Source: CAYSND01 sp964642235
Lineage (GTDB): Bacteria; Bacteroidota; Bacteroidia; Bacteroidales; UBA932
NCBI GenBank assembly: GCA_964642235.1
Contig: CAZXOP010000030.1
Coordinates: 1-18,451 of the forward strand
Length of the DNA stretch: 18,451 nucleotides
Direction of reading: 5' to 3'
Positions within the stretch are counted from its first letter, which is position 1, and each line of letters starts with the position of its first letter. Positions 8,578-15,868 of this stretch are shown one piece after another. The notes below the pieces were generated by a model that saw only the letters and a list, made by a program, of their open reading frames with translations, did no database searches and was not told the DNA's origin. The translations under genes and the position numbers were made by a program.

Positions 8578-8600
8578 AAATAATTAATTAGGTTAGTAAA
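8573..8600 (-). repeat. conserved susC start-region repeat, left copy (inverted relative to the right copy)
   Basis: On the minus strand this holds TTTACTAACCTAAT (8600-8587), nine bases, then the susC-1 start ATGTT. The copy at 10201-10228 before susC-2 is identical over the 14-mer, has the same 9-base spacing and also matches AATT and ATTTATGTT with only two single-base offsets. The two copies face in opposite directions. It may be a shared ribosome-loading or sRNA target site, or one arm of an invertible segment. Confidence 0.6.
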
Positions 8601-8621
8601 TAAATATAAAAGAACGTAGTT

Positions 8622-10013
8622 TTATTTTCTCATGGCCTCCTCTACTGCCTCCGGAGTATTGGGGAGTCTCTTCTTCCCAAGGAAACGACTACCGGTCTTA
8701 GTAATAAGGATATCATCTTCTATACGGACACCACCGAAGGTGTAGTAATCTTTTAACTTGTCGAAATTTATAAACTCTTTATTGATCCCCTCATTTTTCC
8801 ATTTTTCTATCAATGTAGGGATGAAGTAGATACCGGGTTCTACTGTTATTACGTGACCTGTCTCTAACATTTTACCCATTCTGAGAGAGGCAAGACCGAA
8901 CTGAGTCGAGCGTTTATGATTTTCATCATATCCAACATAATTTTCCCCAAGATCTTCCATGTCGTGCACATCAAGACCCATGTGGTGACCAAGTCCGTGA
9001 GGCATAAAGAGGGCATGAGCACCTGCTGCAACAGCGGCATCCACATCACCCTTCATTAATCCAAGGTTCATCAATCCCTGCGCAATAAGTCTTGCTACGG
9101 CAAGATGAACTTCTTTATAAGTAATTCCGGGACGGGACATGTTGCATCCAAGGTCGTTTGCTGCCGAGACAATATTATATATATCTCGCTGCTTCGTGGT
9201 AAACTTTCCGGAACAGGGGATAGTTCTGGTAAAATCTGATGAGTAGTGGGAGGCAATTTCAGCACCTGCATCCATAACCAATAACCTTCCATCTGTCAAT
9301 ATCTGATGATGTGTGTGGTTATGTAGAGTCTCTCCATTTTGGGAAAGGATGATAGGGAAAGAGGCCATATATCCACCTGAAATAGCAACCCCCTCCATAA
9401 TCCCTACTAACTCCTGTTCCACCATTCCGAGCTTCGCCACAGTCATAGCAGTATAATGCATCGCATAACCGAGGTCACAAGCTTTTTCAAGTTCTGCTAT
9501 TTCAATGTCTGATTTTATTATCCTTAATGATACCACACCTTTAATAAACTCCACAGAAGCCTTTGCTTTCATCTGATCAAAAGGAACCCCTAGTAGGTCA
9601 TTAAGTAATATCATATTCTTATAACGGAAAGGGGGAAGGAAGTGAACTTTTCTCCCTTGCTTTACAGCGTTAGTTATCACCTCTTTTAAGGAGCTAAAGG
9701 GGAGAGACTTAGAGACACCCACGCTTTCTGCCTTCTCTTTAATTAAAGGTTGAGGCCCCATCCAGATAATATCATCTAAGGTAACATCATCACCAAAAAG
9801 AATCTCGTCAGAAGAGTCCAAATCGATAACGGCTGCAAGATCGGGAGCATCTAACCCGAAAAAGTATGTAAATGTGCTATCCTGTCTAAAACGATAGGTG
9901 TTTCCGGGGTAATTCATTGAAGATTCACTTGAGCCTAAGAATAGAAGTAGTCCTGATTCAACTTTTGAGGCGAGTGATCTCCTTCTTTCAATGTAAGTTT
10001 CTTTTGTGAACAT
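8622..10013 (-). CDS. pepP: Xaa-Pro aminopeptidase (aminopeptidase P, M24B family)
   Basis: A 463-residue metallopeptidase that removes an N-terminal residue preceding proline. The N-terminal creatinase-like domain (about 1-160) and C-terminal pita-bread domain (about 165-463) are both present. The five metal ligands are intact: D248 (VMDAG), D260 (SSDFTRT), H343 (HGLGHHMG), E392 (VEPGIYF) and E432 (RIEDD). The active-site histidines H231, H339 and H350 match the E. coli H243, H350 and H361 spacing. There is no signal peptide, so it acts in the cytoplasm. It is the first gene of an apparent operon with susC-1/susD-1, which suggests that imported proline-containing peptides are its substrates (inference). 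The symbol is by family; prolidase activity on X-Pro dipeptides cannot be excluded. Confidence 0.92.
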   Translation of the reverse strand: MFTKETYIERRRSLASKVESGLLLFLGSSESSMNYPGNTYRFRQDSTFTYFFGLDAPDLAAVIDLDSSDEILFGDDVTLDDIIWMGPQPLIKEKAESVGVSKSLPFSSLKEVITNAVKQGRKVHFLPPFRYKNMILLNDLLGVPFDQMKAKASVEFIKGVVSLRIIKSDIEIAELEKACDLGYAMHYTAMTVAKLGMVEQELVGIMEGVAISGGYMASFPIILSQNGETLHNHTHHQILTDGRLLVMDAGAEIASHYSSDFTRTIPCSGKFTTKQRDIYNIVSAANDLGCNMSRPGITYKEVHLAVARLIAQGLMNLGLMKGDVDAAVAAGAHALFMPHGLGHHMGLDVHDMEDLGENYVGYDENHKRSTQFGLASLRMGKMLETGHVITVEPGIYFIPTLIEKWKNEGINKEFINFDKLKDYYTFGGVRIEDDILITKTGSRFLGKKRLPNTPEAVEEAMRK

Positions 10014-10042
10014 AATTTGTATTTTTAATTATAATTAATAAA

Positions 10043-10076
10043 CAAAAATAGAAAATTTAACGCGAGATTGTTCAAA
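10043..10076 (-). promoter_or_regulatory. probable promoter of the aminopeptidase-susC-1-susD-1 operon
   Basis: On the minus strand TTTG (10076-10073) and TATTTTTG (10050-10043) match both promoter elements, but the spacer is 22 bases, slightly above the usual 19-21. The -7 element lies 29 bases before the ATG at 10013. The -33 element is only four bases from that of the divergent susC-2 promoter. Confidence 0.55.
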
Positions 10077-10134
10077 TCATTTTGTTTTTTCAAAAAAAAA
10101 CCTTATTTTTGAAAATTGTTATACTTTTTGAACA
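10069..10134. promoter_or_regulatory. dyad-symmetric control region between the divergent uptake operons
   Basis: An outer inverted repeat TGTTCAAA (10069-10076) / TTTGAACA (10127-10134) encloses a perfect 10-bp inverted repeat TTTTCAAAAA (10087-10096) / TTTTTGAAAA (10106-10115). Their centres differ by half a base. TTTTTGAA also recurs directly 19 bases apart (10106 and 10125). The repeats overlap the -33 and -7 elements of the rightward promoter and the -33 of the leftward one, so they could be an operator for a common regulator. AT-rich sequence makes chance similarity easier, so the role is tentative. Confidence 0.4.
10081..10111 (+). promoter_or_regulatory. Bacteroidetes-type promoter of susC-2/susD-2
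   Basis: TTTG (10081-10084), a 19-base spacer and TATTTTTG (10104-10111) match the consensus exactly. The spacer is T6, C, A9, CCT. Transcription would begin near 10117, giving a leader of about 106 bases that contains a run of nine T (10184-10192) and the conserved susC start-region repeat. Confidence 0.65.
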
Positions 10135-10200
10135 GAAAACTATCAATAAAAAAGATAAATTAGTACCATAAAACAGTTAATAATTTTTTTTTACCTTATA

Positions 10201-10228
10201 TTTACTAACCTAATAATTCATTTATGTT
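10201..10228 (+). repeat. conserved susC start-region repeat, right copy
   Basis: TTTACTAACCTAAT (10201-10214), nine bases and ATGTT of susC-2. It is the partner of the inverted copy at 8573-8600. Conservation of both sequence and distance to the start codon, while the encoded proteins have diverged, points to a constrained leader element or to sequence exchange between the two sites. Confidence 0.6.
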
Positions 10229-13200
10229 CACTAGCTTAAAAAGAAAAAGTCAATCGTTGCGATTTGTAGCGATGGCTATCTGTGCTTTGTTTTTAATGCA
10301 AGGCACAATTTTGGCTCAAAACATCTCTGTTTCCGGTAAAGTTACCGACAAACGAGGCGAGCCGGTAGTTGGAGCATTCGTTCTCATCCAAGGGACACGT
10401 AATGGGGCAACTACCATATTGGACGGTACTTATTCTATTAAAGTACCTGCCAACGGTGTTCTTGAAGTGTCATCAATGGGTTACAAGACAGCGGTCGTTC
10501 CTGTAAATAATCGCGCTGTTATTAATGTAACCATCGAAGAAGATGCTCTAATGCTTGAAGATGTAGTAATCGTAGGTTTCGGTTCTCAGAAAAAAGAGAG
10601 TTTAACCGGAGCCGTTTCTACTATTAATGCTCAAAAGACCTTGGAGAGTCGTCCTATCGCTGACGTTGGTCGTGGACTTCAGGGTGCTGCAGCCGGATTG
10701 AATGTCCGCGTAGGATCATCCGAAGTTGGTTCTGAGCCTATAATGCGAATCAGAGGTCAGATAGGATCGGCAATTGGTGGTTCTTCTCCTCTTATCCTTT
10801 TGGATAACGTGGAAATCCCCTCTATCCAGATGTTGAACCCTGATGATATTGAATCTATTTCTATTCTTAAAGATGCTGCATCTGCCTCTATTTATGGTGC
10901 GAAAGCAGCATTTGGGGTTATCCTTATCTCTTCAAAAAAAGGTGCTAAAGAGCAGGAGACAGTAAAAGTTACCTACTCCGGTAATATGTCTTTCCAAAAT
11001 ATGGCTAAAAAGTACCAAATGGCTGATGTGGATGCTCTCCAATATTCAGTTGAAGCTGCAGAGCGAACAGGGATGTTTACCCCGGTGGGTGCTTTCTGGA
11101 AAATAGACAGAAAGGGCTACGAAGCTGCTAAACTTTGGAAAGAGAAATATGGAAAGACTCTTGACCCTTACGATCCTTATACTTATGGAAGGGACTGGTA
11201 TTTAGATGGTTCTAACCGTAGAATAGGGATTCGTACATTTGACCCTTATGTCTATCTTGTTAAGGGGAATGCCCCTACATCTACCCATAACCTCTCCATT
11301 GCAGGTAATAAAGGGAAAACATCATTTAATGTTGGTCTTGGTATTCTCGACCAAAGTGGTATGATGAAGACTACTAATTTTGATGATTTCCAGAGACAGA
11401 ATGCAAGCGTAAAAATAACCACTCCTATTAATAAATTCATCACTGTTTATGCAGGTTTAATGTTCTCAAGGACTCAGAAGAGATGGGCTTATGCTACCTC
11501 TTCGACTTCTGCAGATATCTGGCTATATACATATCGTTGGGGACCTACTTATCCGATGGTTCCTATTGATGAGTTCGGCTCTAATATGAGAAATGCCACT
11601 TATGAAACATCTGTGGCTAATGCAGCATCGGATATCAATGCATATACCAGTATAAACGCAGGGACTATTATTACTCCTGTTAAGGATTGGAATATTAAGG
11701 TTGACTATACTTGGGCTACCAACCAAAATTCTTCATGGAGACCAGGTACTAGTTTCTTCGGAGCAGAGTTATGGTATGCCACTCCTGCTAATGTTATGAA
11801 TGGTGCTTCTCCTGTAATGATAAACAACGAGTGGAATGATTTCAATAGTTTAGGGGTTACTATCCCTCAGAAGAGATTCGTCCCTTATCGTTATACAGGT
11901 TCCGGATCTAACCCTGACCATGTTTACAGAGATGCTTATGTAAGTGCTCGTCAGACCATTAATGCTACTACTGATTTTACTTTAAAATTAGCAGATAGCC
12001 ACAGGATAATTACTATGGCAGGTGTTCAGGCGGTTTCTTATGAAAACGTAGGACATTGGGGACAGAAAACAGTCCTTTTGGACTATAGTAATCCCCAATT
12101 TAATCTTGCCACTGGTACTCAGACAACAGGGGGAGGACACTCTTGGAACTCTCAACTCGGATTCTTCGGAAGATTGAATTATGATTATAAAGATAAATAC
12201 CTTTTAGAGGCAAGTATTCGTTATGACGGTTCTTCTAAATTCCCAGGTGCTTTAAAATGGCGTTGGTTCCCTTCAGTATCAGGAGGATGGAGAGTAACAG
12301 AGGAGCCTTGGATGCAGGGGACTCGTGATATTTTGAGCTCATTAAAGTTACGTGGTTCTTATGGTATGATCGGCGACCAGTCTGTATCTAACTCCCTCTA
12401 TATCCCTACGATGGGACTTGTAAATTCCGGATGGATTCATAATGGTGCTCAAGATGTTTACTTCTCTACACCGGCATCAGTTATGGGTGATATAACATGG
12501 CAGGATATTTACACTCTTAATGCAGGGGTTGACTTAACTCTGTTTAGAGCACTAAATGTAACATTTGAGTGGTATAAGAGAGATACTAAGAATATGATTG
12601 TTGGAATGGAAGGTATCGGTTATGGTTTTGGAACTGCTTCACCACAAGGTAACTTCGGAGATCTATGTACTCGTGGATGGGAGCTTACTCTTAACTATGG
12701 TCACTCCTTTAAAAATGGATTTAATATCTCAGCCACAGCTACCATTGCTGATGCTGTAACTGATATTATCAAATATGGAACAGGACAAAATGTTTACAAC
12801 TGGTATAACGGAAAGAGATATGGTGAGATTTGGGGGTATCGCGTGGACAGACTCTATCAGAATGATGATTTTGAAAGAGATGCAAGCGGTAACCTAATTC
12901 AGATTACTACTAAGGATGGCTATAAAGGGTGGAAACTCGTTGACCCTAATGCTCCTACACAAGGTTATCTTAACAGCGGTTCTCTTTGGGCAATGCCGGG
13001 AGACGTCAAGTTTAAAGACCTTAATGGTGACGGTGTAATTAACGACGGAAAGCGTCTATTAACGCTTATAGACGATCCTAACGATCCTAACTTTGGAAAA
13101 CCTGACTATGGTGATTTAACAGTTATCGGAAACACTACTCCACGTTATGAATATAGTTTTAGAGTTGATATGGATTATAAAGGAATTGACTTTGCTGTTT

Positions 13201-13700
13201 TCTTCCAAGGTATAGGAAAGAGAGATATGTGGGGATCAAGCCAACTAACAGTTCCGGGTTACAACTCATCTGACGGTGCTATGGCTCAGGCCATCGCAGG
13301 GAATTTCTGGTATGAAACTAAAGATGCAAGTGGTAATGTAGTATCATCACGATATGATGCATTCTATCCTCGCGCAGTCAATATCGGAGGTGCTTCGGGT
13401 TATAACATGAGGGTGTCTGATAAGTACTTGTTGAACATGGCTTATTTAAGACTCAAGAATGTTACTTTAGGATATACTCTCCCTAAAAATGTTTCTAAGA
13501 AGGCTCTTATAGATAAGTTCCGTGTTTATGTTTCACTTGAGAACTTCTTGACTTTTGATAATTTAAGAGGACTCCCCTTAGATCCTGAAGAAATCCCTGG
13601 TTACTCTTCTTTTAGAGACTCTTACTATAATATGGATAGAGCCGGAGTCGGTGCTCCTGCTTTCAAGAGTGCTTCAGTAGGTCTTCAAATAACTTTCTAA
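10224..13700 (+). CDS. SusC/RagA family TonB-dependent outer-membrane transporter, pair 2
   Basis: An 1158-residue TonB-linked transporter. It has a signal peptide (1-32, ending TILAQ), a carboxypeptidase-regulatory-like domain (about 33-112, NISVSGKVTDKRGEPVVGA), a TonB-box-like EDVVIVGFG (112-120) and a plug (about 121-240, with MRIRGQIG, PLILLDNVEI, SILKDAASASIYGAKAAFG). The barrel carries the frequent SusC loop DLNGDGVIND, likely calcium binding, near the C-terminus and ends in GLQITF. The first 120 residues resemble those of susC-1, but the plug and barrel have clearly diverged, so a different substrate or ligand class is likely. The start is supported by the signal peptide and by the leader shared with susC-1. 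Confidence 0.95.
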   Translation: MFTSLKRKSQSLRFVAMAICALFLMQGTILAQNISVSGKVTDKRGEPVVGAFVLIQGTRNGATTILDGTYSIKVPANGVLEVSSMGYKTAVVPVNNRAVINVTIEEDALMLEDVVIVGFGSQKKESLTGAVSTINAQKTLESRPIADVGRGLQGAAAGLNVRVGSSEVGSEPIMRIRGQIGSAIGGSSPLILLDNVEIPSIQMLNPDDIESISILKDAASASIYGAKAAFGVILISSKKGAKEQETVKVTYSGNMSFQNMAKKYQMADVDALQYSVEAAERTGMFTPVGAFWKIDRKGYEAAKLWKEKYGKTLDPYDPYTYGRDWYLDGSNRRIGIRTFDPYVYLVKGNAPTSTHNLSIAGNKGKTSFNVGLGILDQSGMMKTTNFDDFQRQNASVKITTPINKFITVYAGLMFSRTQKRWAYATSSTSADIWLYTYRWGPTYPMVPIDEFGSNMRNATYETSVANAASDINAYTSINAGTIITPVKDWNIKVDYTWATNQNSSWRPGTSFFGAELWYATPANVMNGASPVMINNEWNDFNSLGVTIPQKRFVPYRYTGSGSNPDHVYRDAYVSARQTINATTDFTLKLADSHRIITMAGVQAVSYENVGHWGQKTVLLDYSNPQFNLATGTQTTGGGHSWNSQLGFFGRLNYDYKDKYLLEASIRYDGSSKFPGALKWRWFPSVSGGWRVTEEPWMQGTRDILSSLKLRGSYGMIGDQSVSNSLYIPTMGLVNSGWIHNGAQDVYFSTPASVMGDITWQDIYTLNAGVDLTLFRALNVTFEWYKRDTKNMIVGMEGIGYGFGTASPQGNFGDLCTRGWELTLNYGHSFKNGFNISATATIADAVTDIIKYGTGQNVYNWYNGKRYGEIWGYRVDRLYQNDDFERDASGNLIQITTKDGYKGWKLVDPNAPTQGYLNSGSLWAMPGDVKFKDLNGDGVINDGKRLLTLIDDPNDPNFGKPDYGDLTVIGNTTPRYEYSFRVDMDYKGIDFAVFFQGIGKRDMWGSSQLTVPGYNSSDGAMAQAIAGNFWYETKDASGNVVSSRYDAFYPRAVNIGGASGYNMRVSDKYLLNMAYLRLKNVTLGYTLPKNVSKKALIDKFRVYVSLENFLTFDNLRGLPLDPEEIPGYSSFRDSYYNMDRAGVGAPAFKSASVGLQITF

Positions 13701-13711
13701 AACGATAAAAA

Positions 13712-15607
13712 ATGAAAAAGATATTATATATTTTAATCTCTATCGCGATAATCCCCTTCCTGACGGGGTGTAGCGATTTTCTTAATAGACCTTCCAAAAC
13801 AGTTATGGACGATGGGATTTTCTGGGTTTCAGAAAACAATGTACGTCTCTTTGTGAATGGTGCTTATGATAACTATTTCGCCGGTTATTCAAGGTCTTGG
13901 GGACAACAATATGCTCCCGGCGTATATAGCAGTGGAGAGTTTAGCGATGATGTAACTTCTTCCGGCACTTTAGGGTCAGCTTTACAAGCACTCCCTAAGG
14001 ATAATTGGTATAGGACAGATGCCGCAGTCTATTGGCTTTATAGAACTGCTTCTTCTCCATGGAATTTCGGTTGGGTGCGTAAATGGAACCTTTTATTGGA
14101 AAGATTGGATATGATGAAAGAGAAAAAACTTGTTACCGATGAGGAATATAATCACTGGACAGGAGTAACCCGTTTCCTTAGGGGTTATGAATATAGCCGT
14201 TTGGTTATCTCTTTCGGAGATGTTCCTTATTATGATAAAGTGGTTTCAGCGACTGAGATGGATTTACAGTATAAAGACAGAGATCCCCGCACTATGGTTA
14301 TGACCAAAGTGATGGAAGATTTTGATTATGCTGTGGCTAATATCAGATTAGATGATGGTAAAAACTATATCAACCGATATGTGGCTGCTGCATTTGCTTC
14401 TCGTTTTATGCTTATCGAAGGGACATGGTATATCTATCACCCCGGATCCGGTACTCCTACACTTAGCAAGCAGTTTTTACAGAAATCTGTGGCTTATGCC
14501 GATATGGTAATGAGTTCAGGCAAATATAAATTTGACTGTGACTTCCGCTCTCTATTTGGTTCGGATAAACAAGTAGGCACAGAGACTCTGATGTATAGAG
14601 AATATAGTGCAGAGCTTGGAATCACCCACTGTATTGGCTCTTATTCAAATCTTGGAGAGGGACAGTCGGGCTCGGCAAACCTTGCTTATGTTAAAAGGTT
14701 TATTTGTAATGATGGAAAGCCTTATAGTAGTTCTACCGCTGCTAATGCAGCAAGTTTTAGGGTACAGGATCTAATTCTCTCTCGTGACCCTCGATTTGAA
14801 GCTACTTTCTGGGAAGAACCTACCTCCTCTGCCACAGGTATCTATTGTGTGAAATTCATTGACCGAGTAGGACCTACTTATGCATTTAATGGGCTTCCAC
14901 GTCCCCCTAAATATGGCTCTATGACTAACACCAACGGTGCCCCTATTATGCGTCTTGCAGAGGTGGTACTTAACTGGATAGAGGCAAAGCAGGAACTTGC
15001 ACTTCGTTATGGAGGTACTGCTGTCACTCAGGCAGATTTAGATGCTTCTATCAATGCTATTAGAAACAGGCCACTTGATTCAGAAGCTACTTCAAAAGGG
15101 GTTAAAAAGACCGCTCCTCTAAAACTTGCTTCTATCCCTAATGATCCTATGCGCACTGCAGCCCCTGAGGTTAATACCTTTGCAGGCGTGGTAACAGACC
15201 CTCTTCTTTGGGAGATTCGTCGTGAGCGCGGAATGGAGTTCTTTATGGAGCAGTATCGCCCTATCGATATTCGCCGTTGGGGAAAACTTGAGCTTATGCA
15301 AGGCTCTACTAACCCTGACTTGCTGTGCGGTATTTGGAACGACTTGTCAGCTACAAGTGCACTAAAGTTGAAATATAACTTATTAACTACAGGTAATAAG
15401 GGTAAACTTTCAGTAATTAAAGCTGATGGCACTAAGGTTGACTGGAATGGATCTAATGCTTCTGCTATGGTAGGTTTCGTGATGCCTGTGTCTATAAAAG
15501 ATAGATATCCGATTCTCTATAGAAATTATCTTGAGCCTATATGTAATGACGTTATAAGTCAATACAAAGATAAAGGATATACCATTACCCAGAATGCCGG
15601 TTGGTAA
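13712..15607 (+). CDS. RagB/SusD family nutrient-binding outer-membrane lipoprotein, pair 2
   Basis: A 631-residue surface lipoprotein that partners SusC-2. The signal peptide ends in LTGC, with lipidated Cys20, followed by SDFLNRPSKTVMDDGIFW, the usual start of classical RagB/SusD proteins. Conserved SusD features are the early helical block (WNLLLERLDMM, GVTRFLRGYEYSRLVISFGDVPYYD), LAEVVLNWIEAKQELA in the TPR core and IRRERGMEFFMEQYRPIDIRRWGKLE near the C-terminus. It starts 11 bases after susC-2 (AACGATAAAAA), the same spacing as in pair 1. Its overall pattern differs from SusD-1 (SusD-like_2), so the two pairs belong to different subfamilies. It ends just before a strong terminator. Confidence 0.94.
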   Translation: MKKILYILISIAIIPFLTGCSDFLNRPSKTVMDDGIFWVSENNVRLFVNGAYDNYFAGYSRSWGQQYAPGVYSSGEFSDDVTSSGTLGSALQALPKDNWYRTDAAVYWLYRTASSPWNFGWVRKWNLLLERLDMMKEKKLVTDEEYNHWTGVTRFLRGYEYSRLVISFGDVPYYDKVVSATEMDLQYKDRDPRTMVMTKVMEDFDYAVANIRLDDGKNYINRYVAAAFASRFMLIEGTWYIYHPGSGTPTLSKQFLQKSVAYADMVMSSGKYKFDCDFRSLFGSDKQVGTETLMYREYSAELGITHCIGSYSNLGEGQSGSANLAYVKRFICNDGKPYSSSTAANAASFRVQDLILSRDPRFEATFWEEPTSSATGIYCVKFIDRVGPTYAFNGLPRPPKYGSMTNTNGAPIMRLAEVVLNWIEAKQELALRYGGTAVTQADLDASINAIRNRPLDSEATSKGVKKTAPLKLASIPNDPMRTAAPEVNTFAGVVTDPLLWEIRRERGMEFFMEQYRPIDIRRWGKLELMQGSTNPDLLCGIWNDLSATSALKLKYNLLTTGNKGKLSVIKADGTKVDWNGSNASAMVGFVMPVSIKDRYPILYRNYLEPICNDVISQYKDKGYTITQNAGW

Positions 15608-15628
15608 CAGCCAGATATTTAAATTAAT

Positions 15629-15662
15629 AAAAGGGTGCTCGTTTTACGGGCACCCTTTTTTT
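15629..15662. terminator. strong, probably bidirectional terminator after susD-2
   Basis: AAGGGTGCTCG (15631-15641) pairs with CGGGCACCCTT (15647-15657) through an 11-bp stem with one T-G pair and a five-base loop. A T7 run follows on the plus strand. The minus strand has TTTTATTAATTT after the stem, so it can also end leftward transcription from the lpxK/lipoprotein unit. Confidence 0.85.
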
Positions 15663-15670
15663 GATTTTAC

Positions 15671-15686
15671 ATCGAGGTTACTCGAT
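15671..15686 (-). other. small hairpin behind the lipoprotein gene
   Basis: ATCGAG (15671-15676) and CTCGAT (15681-15686) form a perfect 6-bp stem with a four-base loop, five bases after the stop codon of the small lipoprotein on the minus strand. No U-run follows at once, so it is more likely an RNA 3'-end stabiliser or part of a tandem terminator with the hairpin at 15629-15662. Confidence 0.4.
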
Positions 15687-15691
15687 TCTTC

Positions 15692-15856
15692 TTACTGAAC
15701 AACAGCTGTGCTGTCAGAAGGAGTAGCTGTGCTGTCAGCTGCAACTGCAGTTGAATCAGTAGCGGGAGTAGCTTCTTCAGCAGCTTTCTTAGGGTTGTTA
15801 CCGCAAGATGCTAATACGAAAAGTGCTACGCTTAAAAGGATAACGATTTTCTTCAT
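15692..15856 (-). CDS. 54-residue lipoprotein with seven-residue Asp-Ser-Thr repeats
   Basis: A short gene easily missed by length cut-offs. The product starts MKKIVILLSVALFVLASC, a textbook lipoprotein signal with a lipobox LASC and lipidated Cys18. After CGNNPKKAAEEATPA come three seven-residue units, TDSTAVA, ADSTATP and SDSTAVV, then a final Gln. The DNA repeat AGCTGTGCTGTCAG occurs at 15704 and 15725, exactly 21 bases apart. The mature part is only 37 residues, low in complexity and probably disordered. The start lies 12 bases after the lpxK stop on the same strand, so it is likely co-transcribed. Similar tiny DST-rich lipoproteins occur in Bacteroidetes, but I know no function for them. 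Confidence 0.8.
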   Translation of the reverse strand: MKKIVILLSVALFVLASCGNNPKKAAEEATPATDSTAVAADSTATPSDSTAVVQ

Positions 15857-15868
15857 AACTAAAATTAA

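Noticed and set aside
10112..10223. Riboswitch in the susC-2 leader
   Set aside because: The roughly 106-base leader is almost all A and T, and I could not build a stable stem or a known aptamer core in it.
15028..15432. 134-codon open frame on the minus strand inside susD-2
   Set aside because: It is antisense to the conserved C-terminal SusD region and shows no protein features; treated as a shadow.
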